Shown: positions 30,958 to 39,776, numbered from the stretch's first letter. The stretch: 64,000 nt of DNA from Blastococcus haudaquaticus (GCF_900230285.1 NZ_OCNK01000002.1:186001-250000), one strand, 5' to 3'. Numbers and translations: made by a program. The notes: generated by a model from the sequence alone, not told the origin.

Positions 30958-32265
30958 ATGACGATCGAGGACGGGGTCCGTGCCGTCGACGTCGGTGTGG
31001 CCACGGACGGCACCGTGCCCGAAGACGAGGTGCGGCTGCCATCGGAGTTCGTCGACCTCGCCGCGGAGCTGGACGGACGCGACCCGCTGGCCGCCCACCG
31101 GTCGGAGTTCGTGCTGCCCGACGGGGTGCTCGCCTACCTGGACGGCAACTCCCTCGGCCGGCCGCTGCGGGTCACCCGCGAGCGTCTCGCCGGATTCGTG
31201 GACGGCGAGTGGGGCGAGCGGCTGATCCGCGCCTGGGACGAGTCGTGGATGGACCGCCCCACGACGGTCGGCGACCAGGTCGGGCGCGCCGTCCTGGGTG
31301 CCGCGCCCGGACAGACGGTGGTCGGCGACTCGACCACCGTGATGCTCTACAAGCTCATCCGCGCCGCGGTCGACGCCCGGCCCGAGCGCACCGAGATCGT
31401 CGCCGACACCGAGAACTTCCCGACCGACCGCTTCGTCCTCGCGCGGATCGCGGCGGAGACCGGCCGCACCATCCGCTGGATCGAACCCGACCCGGCGACC
31501 GGCGTGCAGAGGCACGAGGTGGACGCGCTGCTCGGGGACCGGACCGCGCTCGTCGTGCTCAGCCACGTCGCCTACAAGTCGGCCTACATCGCCGACCTGC
31601 CCGGTATCACCGCCGCCGCGCACCGGGCCGGAGCGCTGGTCCTCTGGGACCTCTGCCACTCGGCCGGCGTGGTGGGGACCGAGCTGGACGCCGCCGACGT
31701 CGACCTCGCCGTCGGCTGCACCTACAAGTTCCTCAACGGCGGGCCGGGCGCACCGGCCTTCGGCTACGTCGCCCGGCGGCTGCAGGACGAGCTGACCCAG
31801 CCGATCCCGGGCTGGATGGGGCACGCCGAGCCGTTCGCGATGGGGCCCGACTACGTGCCGGCGACCGGCATCCGCCGCTTCCTGAGCGGCACTCCCCCGA
31901 TCCTGTCGATGATCCCGATCGAGGACATGCTGGCGCTGATCGAGCGGGCCGGGATGCCCGCCGTCCGCGAGAAATCGGTGCGGCTCACCGAGTACGCGAT
32001 CCAGGTGGCCGACGAGGTCCTCGCCCCGCTCGGCGTCGTCGTCGCCTCACCGCGGGACGCCGCCGTCCGAGGAGGGCACGTCACTCTCGAGCACGACGCG
32101 ATGAGGACCGTCGTCGAGGAGCTGTGGCGCCGCGGCGTCATCCCCGACTTCCGCCCTCCCCGGGGCCTGCGCGTCGGGCTGTCGCCGTTGAGCACCAGCT
32201 TCGGCGAGCTGGCCACGGCGCTGGCGCACGTCCGGCAGATCCTCGAGGAGGGGCCGTGCGCCTGA
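30958..32265 (+). CDS. kynU: kynureninase
   Basis: PLP-dependent hydrolase cleaving L-kynurenine to anthranilate and alanine, 435 aa. Fold-type I motifs are clear: YLDGNSLGRPLR near the N-terminus, DSTTVMLYKL, ENFPTDRFVLA, WDLCHSAGVV with the PLP aspartate, and the Schiff-base lysine in CTYKFLNGGPG. GGHVTLEHDAM and GLRVGLSPLSTSF close the small domain, all kynureninase-specific. The ATG follows AGGGAGG. It lies between an MFS gene and an overlapping MBL-fold gene under a TetR operator. A hydrolase that could supply kynurenine from formylkynurenine is encoded on the other side of TetR; no tryptophan dioxygenase is in the window. Confidence 0.92.
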   Translation: MTIEDGVRAVDVGVATDGTVPEDEVRLPSEFVDLAAELDGRDPLAAHRSEFVLPDGVLAYLDGNSLGRPLRVTRERLAGFVDGEWGERLIRAWDESWMDRPTTVGDQVGRAVLGAAPGQTVVGDSTTVMLYKLIRAAVDARPERTEIVADTENFPTDRFVLARIAAETGRTIRWIEPDPATGVQRHEVDALLGDRTALVVLSHVAYKSAYIADLPGITAAAHRAGALVLWDLCHSAGVVGTELDAADVDLAVGCTYKFLNGGPGAPAFGYVARRLQDELTQPIPGWMGHAEPFAMGPDYVPATGIRRFLSGTPPILSMIPIEDMLALIERAGMPAVREKSVRLTEYAIQVADEVLAPLGVVVASPRDAAVRGGHVTLEHDAMRTVVEELWRRGVIPDFRPPRGLRVGLSPLSTSFGELATALAHVRQILEEGPCA

Positions 32266-33179
32266 AGCGGGGCCGCCCCGACCTGACCGCCTACGCCGAC
32301 CGGTTCGACGTCCCGGCGGCGACCGGGCCCGTGGGCGTCACCTTCCTGGGCGTCTCGAGCCTGCTGTTCGACGACGGCGAGCACGCGCTGATGACCGACG
32401 GGTTCTTCTCCCGCCCGTCGCTGCTGCGGGTGGGGCTGCGGACGATCGCCCCCGACGACGCGCGCATCGACGCCGCCCTCGGGCGACTGGATCTCGGCGA
32501 TCGGTTGCGCGCCGTCCTGCCGGTGCACACGCACGTCGACCACGTCCTGGACTCCGCTGTCGTCGCGCAGCGCACCGGGGCCGTGCTCGTGGGCGGATCA
32601 TCCGCGGCCAACGTGGGCCGCGGCGCCGGTCTCCCGGCCGAACGGATCCGTGTCGCGCGACCGCACGAGCCGATGACCTTCGGCAGCTTCACCGTGACCG
32701 CCGTGGTGTCCGACCACTGCCCGCCCGACCGCTTTCCCGGCGAGATCACCGAGCCCGTCGTCCCACCCGTACGAGCCGCCGCCTACCGGTGCGGCGAGGC
32801 GTGGTCGCTGCTGGTCGGCCACCACAGCGGCCGCACCGCGCTCGTGCAGGGCAGCGCGGGCTTCGTGCCCGGGGCACTCGACGGCTGCCCGGCCGATGTC
32901 GCCTACCTGGGCGTCGGCCAGCTCGGCGTGCTGGACGAGCCGTACCTCCGGGACTACTGGCGGTACACCGTCGAGGCGGTGGGCGCGAAGGTGGTCGTCC
33001 TGACCCACTGGGACGACTTCTTCCGCCCCCTCGACCGGCCGCTGCGGGCCCTGCCCTATGCCGGCGACGACCTCGACGTCACCCTCCGGGTGCTGACCCG
33101 CCTCGCCGGCGAGCAGGGCATCGGCCTGCACCTGCCCACCGTGTGGCGGCGCGAGGACCCCTGGGCCGCCCTGCCCTGA
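32256..33179 (+). CDS. MBL-fold metallo-hydrolase
   Basis: Metallo-beta-lactamase-fold hydrolase, 307 aa. The metal motif is HTHVDHV (HxHxDH), with further ligands in SDHCPPDRF and LTHWDDFF; an N-terminal strand pair FLGVSSLLFDDGEHALMTDG begins the fold. It resembles the UlaG/RomA-type cytosolic lactonase-like group. The GTG start overlaps the kynureninase 3' end by 10 bp and follows GAGGAGGGG, so the two are translationally coupled. A step downstream of, or detoxifying within, kynurenine/anthranilate metabolism is possible but not shown. Confidence 0.85.
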   Translation: MRLKRGRPDLTAYADRFDVPAATGPVGVTFLGVSSLLFDDGEHALMTDGFFSRPSLLRVGLRTIAPDDARIDAALGRLDLGDRLRAVLPVHTHVDHVLDSAVVAQRTGAVLVGGSSAANVGRGAGLPAERIRVARPHEPMTFGSFTVTAVVSDHCPPDRFPGEITEPVVPPVRAAAYRCGEAWSLLVGHHSGRTALVQGSAGFVPGALDGCPADVAYLGVGQLGVLDEPYLRDYWRYTVEAVGAKVVVLTHWDDFFRPLDRPLRALPYAGDDLDVTLRVLTRLAGEQGIGLHLPTVWRREDPWAALP

Positions 33180-33247
33180 GCCGGCGCCCGCTGAGTTCTC
33201 GCCGCTCGACACGTCCTAGGAGCAGCCACCCGTCGAGGAGAGCCGCC

Positions 33248-33730
33248 ATGCAGCCACACACAGAGCCACCCACGCAGCCACAGCGTCGGTCCGGCGGACC
33301 CCACCCGTGGGGACCCCTGCTCGGGGAGTGGTCGATCGAGGGGACCCACCCGGGGTTGCCCGGCACCGTCGTCCACGGGCACGCCGTGTTCGAGTGGCTG
33401 CCGGACCAGGCGTTCCTGATCCAGCGCTCGCACTACGACCACCCGGAGATCCCCGACGGGCTCACGGTCACGGGGATCCTCGACGGGAAGCCGGTGATGC
33501 ACTACTTCGACCCCCGCGGCGTGCACCGGGTGTTCGAGGTCGAGATCACCGCCGGCACGTGGCGCTACCGGAACGACACCCCCGGCTTCTCGCAGCGGTT
33601 CACCGGCACCCTGAGCCCGGACACGATCGTCGGGCACGGCGAGCTGTCGCGCGACGGGGTCACCTGGGACGACGACCTCGACCTCACCTACCGGCGGATC
33701 GGCCGAGCCGGGCGTCCCTCCACCGCGTAG
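33248..33730 (+). CDS. DUF1579-like protein of unknown function
   Basis: A 160-aa soluble protein. After a 20-residue Pro/Gln-rich leader come WGPLLGEWSIEGTHP, an all-beta pattern with VVHGHAVFEWLPDQAFLIQRS, and TGILDGKPVMHYFDPRGVHR; this is the lipocalin-like pattern of proteins annotated as DUF1579 or hypothetical. Function is unknown. The ATG has GAGGAG upstream. Its last 43 bp overlap the 3' end of the convergent DHFR-family gene. The gap from the MBL gene is 68 bp, so co-transcription is possible. Confidence 0.78.
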   Translation: MQPHTEPPTQPQRRSGGPHPWGPLLGEWSIEGTHPGLPGTVVHGHAVFEWLPDQAFLIQRSHYDHPEIPDGLTVTGILDGKPVMHYFDPRGVHRVFEVEITAGTWRYRNDTPGFSQRFTGTLSPDTIVGHGELSRDGVTWDDDLDLTYRRIGRAGRPSTA

Positions 33731-34275
33731 CGCAGGTGGGTGACGTCGGGGGCGTGCAGAGTGCGGGTCAGCCGGAGTTCGACGTGGTCCGGACCGAGGT
33801 GGTCGAAGAGCCGCCGTCCCTCGCCGAGCAGTACGGGCACCAGGTGGATCTCCAGCTCGTCGAGCAGCCCGGCCCGAAGCAGCGCCTGCGCGGCGCCGGC
33901 GCCGTGCACCATCACGTCGCGCTCCCCCGCACCGGCTCTGGCCAGGGTCGCGGCCTCCGCGGCGTCGGTGACGTAGCGCGCCGACCCCGGCGGATCGTCG
34001 TCCGGGATCTCGTGCGTCAGGACCAGGATCGGCACCTGGTCGTGGTGGTCGCCGTTCCATCGTCCGGCGAGCTCGAACGTGCGCCGGCCGGTGATCACCG
34101 CGCCGGTGTCCAGCGCCTCCACGTACACCTGACCGCTGGGCCCCGGTTCCAGCCGATGGTCGAGCCAGTTGAACAGGCGTCCGCCACGCACCCCGAGCGG
34201 TTGCTCGGGACCGTCGTCGGGGCCGCTGATGAACCCGTCCAGCGACATCGACATGTACAGCCTGACCCGGCCCAT
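33688..34275 (-). CDS. dihydrofolate reductase family protein (RibD C-terminal type)
   Basis: NADPH-dependent reductase of the DHFR/RibD_C family (YwjB/YyaP-like), 195 aa. Motifs: YMSMSLDGFISGPDD at the N-terminus, ITGRRTFELAG for the cofactor loop, MVHGAGAAQALLRAGLLDELEIH and HLVPVLLGEGRRLFD. These stand-alone proteins are common in actinobacteria, and the substrate is generally unknown. It is convergent with the DUF1579-like gene with overlapping 3' ends, and divergent from an SDR gene 167 bp away. Confidence 0.87.
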   Translation of the reverse strand: MGRVRLYMSMSLDGFISGPDDGPEQPLGVRGGRLFNWLDHRLEPGPSGQVYVEALDTGAVITGRRTFELAGRWNGDHHDQVPILVLTHEIPDDDPPGSARYVTDAAEAATLARAGAGERDVMVHGAGAAQALLRAGLLDELEIHLVPVLLGEGRRLFDHLGPDHVELRLTRTLHAPDVTHLRYAVEGRPARPIRR

Positions 34276-34442
34276 GACCGCTCCTCTCCCGACTCCTCGC
34301 AGCTCCGACCGGCGGGATCCCGGGAAGTCATCGCCCGACCGCGCGCACGGGTCACTCGCGGCGGACCTGCGACGCCTCCGTAGCGTGCCGGCATGACCTC
34401 CCGCCGCGGCGTGCCCGTCGGAACCCAGCCGGACCGCGCCCG

Positions 34443-35234
34443 ATGAGCCGCAGGGTGCTGGTCACCGGGGGCGCCTCCGGGCTGGGCGCGGCCCTCGCCG
34501 CCCGGTACGCGGACCGGGGCGACCGCGTCCTGGTCACCGACCTGGCCGAGACGGCGGACGTCCCGGCCGGCGCGACCTACGCGCGCCTGGACATCACCTC
34601 CGAGGACGACTGGGCAGCAGCCCTGGGACGCGTGCGTGCCGACCTCGGTGGCCTCGACGTCCTGGTGAACAACGCCGGCATCGCGGCCGGCGGGCGAATC
34701 GACCGGCTGGGCGCCGAGCACTGGCGACGGGTCCTCGACATCAACGTGCTCGGCGCGGTGACCGGCTGCCGGACCTTCGTGCCGCTGTTCAAGGAGCAGG
34801 GCGCGGGCCACATCGTCAACGTCGCGTCCGCGGCCGGGCTCGTGCACCCGCCGGCGATGACCTCCTACGACGCCGGCAAGGCCGCGGTCGTCGCGCTGTC
34901 GGAGAGCCTGCGCTGGGAGCTGGGCCCGTGGGGCATCGACGTCTCCGTCGTCTGCCCCACCTTCTTCCGCACGAACCTGGCAGCCTCGCTGGGCGACGAC
35001 GACCCGTTGATGAACACGGTGGCGACCCGGCTCATCGAGAGGTCGAAGCTCGGCGCCGACGAGATCGCCGACCGGGTGGTGGCCGCGGTCGACGCGAAGC
35101 GGTTCCTCGTCCTCCCCGACCGCAACGCCCGCCTCGCGTTCTGGACCAAGCGCCTGGCCCGGCCGCTGTACGACCGGCAGATGCGCGGCATGGGGGCCCG
35201 GATCCACCGCGCCGGGCAGGAGAGCGACGCGTGA
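34443..35234 (+). CDS. short-chain dehydrogenase/reductase
   Basis: Classical SDR oxidoreductase, 263 aa. Cofactor motif TGGASGLG at 8-15 (NAD-type, with Asp in TDLAE after the second strand), NNAG, Ser in NVASAAG and the catalytic SYDAGKAAV (YxxxK). A C-terminal extension with FLVLPDRNARLAFWTKRLARP is typical of SDRs in lipid or steroid-type operons. It begins a three-gene operon: its stop overlaps the next GTG (GTGA). The substrate is not known. Confidence 0.88.
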   Translation: MSRRVLVTGGASGLGAALAARYADRGDRVLVTDLAETADVPAGATYARLDITSEDDWAAALGRVRADLGGLDVLVNNAGIAAGGRIDRLGAEHWRRVLDINVLGAVTGCRTFVPLFKEQGAGHIVNVASAAGLVHPPAMTSYDAGKAAVVALSESLRWELGPWGIDVSVVCPTFFRTNLAASLGDDDPLMNTVATRLIERSKLGADEIADRVVAAVDAKRFLVLPDRNARLAFWTKRLARPLYDRQMRGMGARIHRAGQESDA

Positions 35235-35977
35235 GCACGCGCACCGTCCTCGTCACCGGGGCCAGCTCCGGCCTCGGCGAGGAGATGGCCCGCCAGTTCG
35301 CCGCCCTGGGCTACGACCTCGCGCTGTGCGCGCGGCGGACCGAGCGGCTCGACGCGCTCGCGACCGAGATCCGGACGGCGACCGGACGACGGGTCGAGAC
35401 GGCGGCCCTCGACGTCACCGACGCCGATGCCGTCCCCGCCGTCTTCGCCCGGTTCGCGGTCTCCTTCGGCAGCATCGACCGGGTGGTCGTCAACGCGGGC
35501 CTGGGCAAGGGCGCACCGCTGGGCACCGGCCGGGCCGACGCCAACCGCGAGACCGCGATGACCAACTTCGTCGGCGCCCTGGCGCAGACCGAGGCGGCGC
35601 TGGAGATCTTCCGCCGGCAGCAGCGCGGGCACCTGGTGCTGATCTCCTCCATGTCGGCGCTGCGGGGTATGCGGAGGTCGATGACGACCTACGCGGCCAC
35701 CAAGGCCGGCGTCGCCGCGATCGCCGAGGGCCTGCGGTCGGAGCGCATCCCCGGCCTGGACGTGTCGGTGGTCTACCCGGGCTACATCCGCTCCGAGATG
35801 AACGCGCACGTGCAGCAGAAGACCCGCTTCATGGTCGACACCGCGACCGGTGTGCGGAGCATGGTCGCCGCGATCGAGGCCCGCCGGGCGAAGGCCTACG
35901 TCCCGGCCTGGCCGTGGGTGCCGATCGGGTTCGCCATGCGCGTGCTGCCGCTGTCCGTCGTCCGGAAGCTGGCGTGA
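35231..35977 (+). CDS. short-chain dehydrogenase/reductase
   Basis: Second classical SDR, 248 aa. NADP-type cofactor motif TGASSGLGEE at 8-17 with CARR basic residues after strand two, VNAGLG, SSMSALRG for the catalytic serine region and TYAATKAGV (YxxxK). PGYIRSEMN follows. The C-terminal AWPWVPIGFAMRVLPL is hydrophobic and may attach to membrane, as in acyl-lipid SDRs. Start and stop both overlap neighbouring genes by four bases, giving tight coupling with the first SDR and the phosphotransferase; a shared lipid or acyl-CoA pathway is likely. Confidence 0.88.
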   Translation: MSTRTVLVTGASSGLGEEMARQFAALGYDLALCARRTERLDALATEIRTATGRRVETAALDVTDADAVPAVFARFAVSFGSIDRVVVNAGLGKGAPLGTGRADANRETAMTNFVGALAQTEAALEIFRRQQRGHLVLISSMSALRGMRRSMTTYAATKAGVAAIAEGLRSERIPGLDVSVVYPGYIRSEMNAHVQQKTRFMVDTATGVRSMVAAIEARRAKAYVPAWPWVPIGFAMRVLPLSVVRKLA

Positions 35978-37110
35978 CGGCTCCGGACACCGCGGGCGCC
36001 CGGGACGTCCGGGCCGAGGACGCCTTCGACGTCCCGGCGGTGGCCGCGTGGCTGGCGGCGTCCGCCGACCCGGCGCGCGCCGGCGTCGACGTGTCGGCGG
36101 TGCCGGAGGTGCGCCAGTTCTCCGGCGGGGTCTCGAACCTGACGTACCTGCTGCGCTACCCCGACGGTGACCTGATCCTGCGCCGCCCGCCCGGCGGCAC
36201 CCACCACAAGGGCGCGCACGACATGGCCCGCGAGCACCGCATCCAGACCGAGCTCGGCCGGGTCCTGCCCTACGTGCCGCGGACCGTGGCGCTGTGCGAG
36301 GACGCCTCGGTCATCGGCACGCCGTTCTACGTGATGCAGCGGATCGACGGTCCGATCCCGCGCAAGGAGCTGCCACCCGGCATGCGGCTGACCGAGGAGC
36401 AGGTCGCCGACCTCTGCCGGAACGTCGTGGACCTGCTGGTCGAGCTGCACTCGGTGGACGTCGCCGCCTCTGGCCTGGCGGATCTCGGCAAGGGTCCCGG
36501 CTACGTCCGGCGGCAGGTCGAGGGCTGGACCGAGCGCTACCGTCGGGCGCGCACCTGGAACGTCGGGAGCTTCGAGCGGGTCATGCGCTGGCTCGAGGAG
36601 AACCAGCCGGCGGACCGGCCGCACACCCTGGTGCACAACGACTTCCGCTTCGACAACGTCGTCCTCGACCCGGACGACCCGATGCGCCCGATCGGCCTGC
36701 TGGACTGGGAGCTGGCCACCGTGGGCGACCCGCTGATGGACCTCGCCGGCTCGCTGGGCTACTGGCTGCAGGCCGACGACGGCCGGCTCATGCAGGCCTT
36801 CCGGCGCCAGCCCACCCACCTGCCGGGGATGATGACCCGCCGGCAGGTCGTCGCCCACTACGCCGACCGCACCGGGCAGCGGGTCAGCCACCGCGACTGG
36901 GCCTGGTACGAGGTGTTCGGCCTGTTCCGCGTCGCGGTGATCGCCCAGCAGGTCTACCAGCGGTACATGACCCGGCAGACGACGAACAAGCAGTTCCGGC
37001 TCTTCGGCGTCGCGGTCGTGCTCCTGGAGCTGCGCTGCCGCCGGGTCATCGCCCGGGCCGGCCGCATGGACGCCGCTCGTGCGGCGGCTCCGGTGGGCAG
37101 CCCGGCCTGA
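35974..37110 (+). CDS. phosphotransferase family protein (APH/ACAD10-like)
   Basis: Kinase-fold protein of the aminoglycoside phosphotransferase superfamily, 378 aa, in the subgroup related to the kinase domain of ACAD10. Nucleotide region FSGGVSNLTYLLRY and LILRRPPGG; catalytic loop VHNDFRFDNVV (HxDxxxxN); metal motif LLDWELATVGDP. ACAD10-type kinases phosphorylate 4-hydroxy acyl-CoAs, and together with the two SDRs this suggests hydroxy-acyl or hydroxylated lipid catabolism (inference). The GTG start overlaps the preceding stop. Confidence 0.87.
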   Translation: MTAPDTAGARDVRAEDAFDVPAVAAWLAASADPARAGVDVSAVPEVRQFSGGVSNLTYLLRYPDGDLILRRPPGGTHHKGAHDMAREHRIQTELGRVLPYVPRTVALCEDASVIGTPFYVMQRIDGPIPRKELPPGMRLTEEQVADLCRNVVDLLVELHSVDVAASGLADLGKGPGYVRRQVEGWTERYRRARTWNVGSFERVMRWLEENQPADRPHTLVHNDFRFDNVVLDPDDPMRPIGLLDWELATVGDPLMDLAGSLGYWLQADDGRLMQAFRRQPTHLPGMMTRRQVVAHYADRTGQRVSHRDWAWYEVFGLFRVAVIAQQVYQRYMTRQTTNKQFRLFGVAVVLLELRCRRVIARAGRMDAARAAAPVGSPA

Positions 37111-37122
37111 CCCGGCGCGGGG

Positions 37123-37365
37123 TCATCCCCGCGGAGCGACCCGGTCGTGCCCGTCGGTCGCCGGGTCGGGCCGCGGGCTCGACCGTGCGTCCAGCCAGGC
37201 CTGCCACTCCGTCCGGTCGTCGCGTCCGGCCCGCAGGGCACCGAATGCGAGGAACGCGACGGCCACCACCACCAGCAGGACCAGCCCCACCAGGACGACC
37301 TCCCACCCGAACAGGAACGGGACGGTCATGCTGCCGGGAGCCGGCGGGGTGGTCGCGGGGGTCAT
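37123..37365 (-). CDS. small single-pass membrane protein
   Basis: An 80-aa protein with a Pro/Thr leader, one strong membrane helix (FGWEVVLVGLVLLVVVAVAF, about 19-38) and a charged cytoplasmic tail ending in DPATDGHDRVAPRG. Function unknown. It may start at the ATG 13 codons in. It is convergent with the phosphotransferase gene, and the 223 bp on its other side hold no clear gene. Confidence 0.6.
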   Translation of the reverse strand: MTPATTPPAPGSMTVPFLFGWEVVLVGLVLLVVVAVAFLAFGALRAGRDDRTEWQAWLDARSSPRPDPATDGHDRVAPRG

Positions 37366-37588
37366 GCGACGAGAGTGCGCCTCCGTCGTGGTCCCCGAAA
37401 CGCCCGGCGCCCCTCCCTCACCCCCGGGAGCGAGATCTCCTCCGACGTCGCCCGGCCCGGGCGGAAGGGAGTCGGCCGCCCCACCCCGCTCCTCCGGGTG
37501 ACGGCCAGGCAGTACGGCATGTCATCGAGCCACCACGGAACGTAGCGTTTCCTGCAGTGGGAGCGACGAGCGTCGGAAGGCGGCTGGG

Positions 37589-38602
37589 TTGAGCAACGAA
37601 CTGCACATCGACGGCGAGGCGACGGGGGCTCCGGACGCGGTCGCCGGTTCACCGGACCGCGCGCGTCCGAACCTCTCCGGCGACCTGCCCACGCTGTTCC
37701 AGGCCGGGCCGATGTTCCGCCGCACCGTCGCCGGCTACGACCGCTTCCAGGTCGACACGTACGTGCGGTGGGCCGAGGACGAGCTCGCGGCCGCGGATCG
37801 CCAGCGCGAGCACCTGCTGGCCCGCCACCTCGAGACGCAGGCGGCCCTCGCCGATGCCCGGACGCTGGCCGCCCACTCGGCGGCCGGCGGTGAGTTCCTC
37901 CGGGTGTCGAAGCGGATCGGCGCGATGCTCGCGGCCGCGGCGGACGAGGCCCAGAACATCCGGGCCGAGGCCGACAACCACCGGTCCGTCGCCTGCGCCC
38001 AGGCAGCCGTCGTCACCGGCGACGCCCGACGCGTGCTCGCCGAGGCGGAGGCCGAGGCGGCGCGGACGGCCGCCCGCGCCGCCGTCCAGCTGGCCGACAC
38101 GACCGCGCAGGCGGAGCTCGTCGCCGCCGAGGCGGAGCGGGCCGGGCAGGCCGTACGCGCCGAAGCGGCGGCCCTCCTCGACGAGGCACGGGCCGTGGAG
38201 GCCCGCGCTCTCGAGCAGGCCGACCGGATCAGGCAGCAGGCGGCCGCCGAGGCGCTGGCCGCCCGGCTCGAGGCCCGTGCCGAGATCGTGCGGATGCTGG
38301 ACGGCGCCCGCGAGCAGCGGCGGCGGGCGGACGCCGAGGCGGCTGCGATCCGCGAGGGCCTCGACCGGGATGCCGCCACCCGACGTGCCGCCCTCCTCGC
38401 GGAGACGGCCGAGCTCGAGCACCGGCGCGACGCCCTCCGGGCGGAGCTGGAGACCGGGCCGGCACCGGTCGTCCCGTCCTCCGCCACCCTGCATCAGCAT
38501 GCCCGGGCCTACCTGGAACGCCTCCAGGGTCGGCTCGGCCGGACGACACCGGGGCAGGCGCCCTCCGTCCCCACCCGGAGCAGGGAGCGCACCGCCGCCT
38601 GA
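37589..38602 (+). CDS. DivIVA-like coiled-coil protein
   Basis: A 337-aa mostly helical protein. A DivIVA-like N-terminal segment (MFRRTVAGYDRFQVDTYVRW, about 42-61) is followed by an alanine/glutamate-rich coiled coil from about residue 65 to 285, then a short tail. Such proteins act at cell poles or septa as scaffolds, in the style of Wag31/Scy/FilP, but this one is a distant relative. The TTG start is supported by GGAAGG eight bases upstream. It stands alone, 96 bp before the peptidase gene. Confidence 0.78.
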   Translation: MSNELHIDGEATGAPDAVAGSPDRARPNLSGDLPTLFQAGPMFRRTVAGYDRFQVDTYVRWAEDELAAADRQREHLLARHLETQAALADARTLAAHSAAGGEFLRVSKRIGAMLAAAADEAQNIRAEADNHRSVACAQAAVVTGDARRVLAEAEAEAARTAARAAVQLADTTAQAELVAAEAERAGQAVRAEAAALLDEARAVEARALEQADRIRQQAAAEALAARLEARAEIVRMLDGAREQRRRADAEAAAIREGLDRDAATRRAALLAETAELEHRRDALRAELETGPAPVVPSSATLHQHARAYLERLQGRLGRTTPGQAPSVPTRSRERTAA

Positions 38603-38698
38603 CCCCGGGTCCTTGCCGGGGCTCGCGCCGCGCCGGTCTGCTCCACCGGCATCATGGTCGTCGGCAGGAACACCGGCCACGGCCCGGGAGGGTGCGCG

Positions 38699-39370
38699 AT
38701 GGGCACGACCGACCCCGTCGCGCTCGCCCTGCCGTTCCGCGGCACCTGGATCGCGCAGAACAGCCCCGCCCGGCGAGTGCCCAGCCACGGCACGGATCTG
38801 TTCGCCACCACCTACGCCATGGACTTCGTCGCGGTCCGCGGGCGGCGCACCGCCACGACGCGGGACTGGCGGACCGTGCTGTCCACCGAACCCGTCGACC
38901 GGTTCCTCGCCTTCGGGCAACCGATCCTCGCACCCGCGGCGGGGCGGGTCGTCTCGGTGCACGAGGGCGAGCCCGATCACGAGGCGCGGCGATCCCAGCC
39001 GGCGCTGATCCCCTACGCCCTGACCCAGGCGGCCCGGGTGCGCGGCGGTGCCGGCGCGATCGCGGGCAACCACGTCGTCCTCGAGTGCGCGGACGGCGGC
39101 TACGTCCTCCTCGCCCACCTCCGCGCCGGCTCGCTCCAGGTGACCCCCGGACAGGTGGTGGAGGCCGGCCAGGAGCTGGGGAGCTGCGGTAACTCGGGCA
39201 ACTCCACGCAGCCCCACGTGCACGTGCAGGTCATGGACCGCGCGGACGCCGTGAAGGCGACGGCGTTGCCCATGACGTTCCGGGACTACCGGGTGTGGCC
39301 GCGCCGCGGTGAGCCGTTCGTCGTCGATGAGGGCGTCCCGCGTGAGGCGGAGGTCGTCGAGCCGATCTGA
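38699..39370 (+). CDS. M23-like metallopeptidase domain protein
   Basis: LytM/M23-type domain, 223 aa, without signal peptide. Visible: SHGTDLFATTYAMDFVAV (first His and Asp), LAPAAGRVVSVHEG, NHVVLECADGGYVLLAHLRAGSL, GSCGNSGNSTQPHVHVQV (HxH). The His-x-x-Asp spacing differs from the classical HxxxD, so catalytic activity is uncertain; a number of cytosolic M23-like proteins are known without an export signal. The ATG at the conserved start has GGGAGG upstream; the ATG 15 codons earlier has none. Confidence 0.8.
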   Translation: MGTTDPVALALPFRGTWIAQNSPARRVPSHGTDLFATTYAMDFVAVRGRRTATTRDWRTVLSTEPVDRFLAFGQPILAPAAGRVVSVHEGEPDHEARRSQPALIPYALTQAARVRGGAGAIAGNHVVLECADGGYVLLAHLRAGSLQVTPGQVVEAGQELGSCGNSGNSTQPHVHVQVMDRADAVKATALPMTFRDYRVWPRRGEPFVVDEGVPREAEVVEPI

Positions 39371-39401
39371 CCGCCGGCCGGCGAGGGCGGCCGGGGGCCC
39401 G

Positions 39402-39755
39402 TCAGCGCCGCGGCTGGGCGGTGCCCGCCTCGGCCAGGGCCAACATCCGGGCCAGCATGCCGCCCGGTCGGGTCACCACCAGGGTGCACCCGGCCTGCTC
39501 CGCCACCGCGCGGGCGTGGAGCAGACCGCGCAACCCGGCGACGTCGAAGAAGGTGATCCCGGCGGCGTCGATGGTCCACTGCGCGGCGTGGGAGCAGGAG
39601 AGGACGTCGACTGCGTCGAGGAGCTGGGAGACGTGCGCACGGTCGAGGTCACCGCGGACGGTGATCCGGCCGCGGGCGAGGTGGACGAGCACCGTGAACG
39701 CGGTGGGTTCCGGGACCGGGGCAGGCGGGGCGGGACGGGACGACAACGACGTCAT
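39402..39755 (-). CDS. STAS domain protein (anti-anti-sigma-like)
   Basis: Small STAS protein of 117 aa, the fold of SpoIIAA/RsbV antagonists. The core is GRITVRGDLDRAHVSQLLDAV followed by WTIDAAGITFFDVAGLRGLLHA. The position of the phosphorylated serine in DS(S/T)GL of SpoIIAA is occupied by Val-Ala (DVAGL), so regulation by kinase phosphorylation is not expected. No anti-sigma kinase gene is adjacent. It is divergent from CheB across a 225-bp region rich in inverted repeats, one of which can pair with the ribosome site. Confidence 0.82.
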   Translation of the reverse strand: MTSLSSRPAPPAPVPEPTAFTVLVHLARGRITVRGDLDRAHVSQLLDAVDVLSCSHAAQWTIDAAGITFFDVAGLRGLLHARAVAEQAGCTLVVTRPGGMLARMLALAEAGTAQPRR

Positions 39756-39760
39756 GGGCG

Positions 39761-39774
39761 GTCCTCTGGAGGAC
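39761..39774 (-). promoter_or_regulatory. hairpin able to hide the STAS gene ribosome site
   Basis: GTCCTC-TG-GAGGAC forms a 6-bp stem with a 2-nt tip. On the - strand RNA it includes the AGAGGA ribosome site six bases before the STAS ATG, so folding would limit translation. Confidence 0.4.
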
Positions 39775-39776
39775 GT

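Noticed and set aside
29078-31042. Long leftward open frame of 654 codons
   Set aside because: It is the opposite-strand shadow of the MFS gene, with Arg/Gly/Ala-rich sequence and no domain; high GC keeps such frames open.
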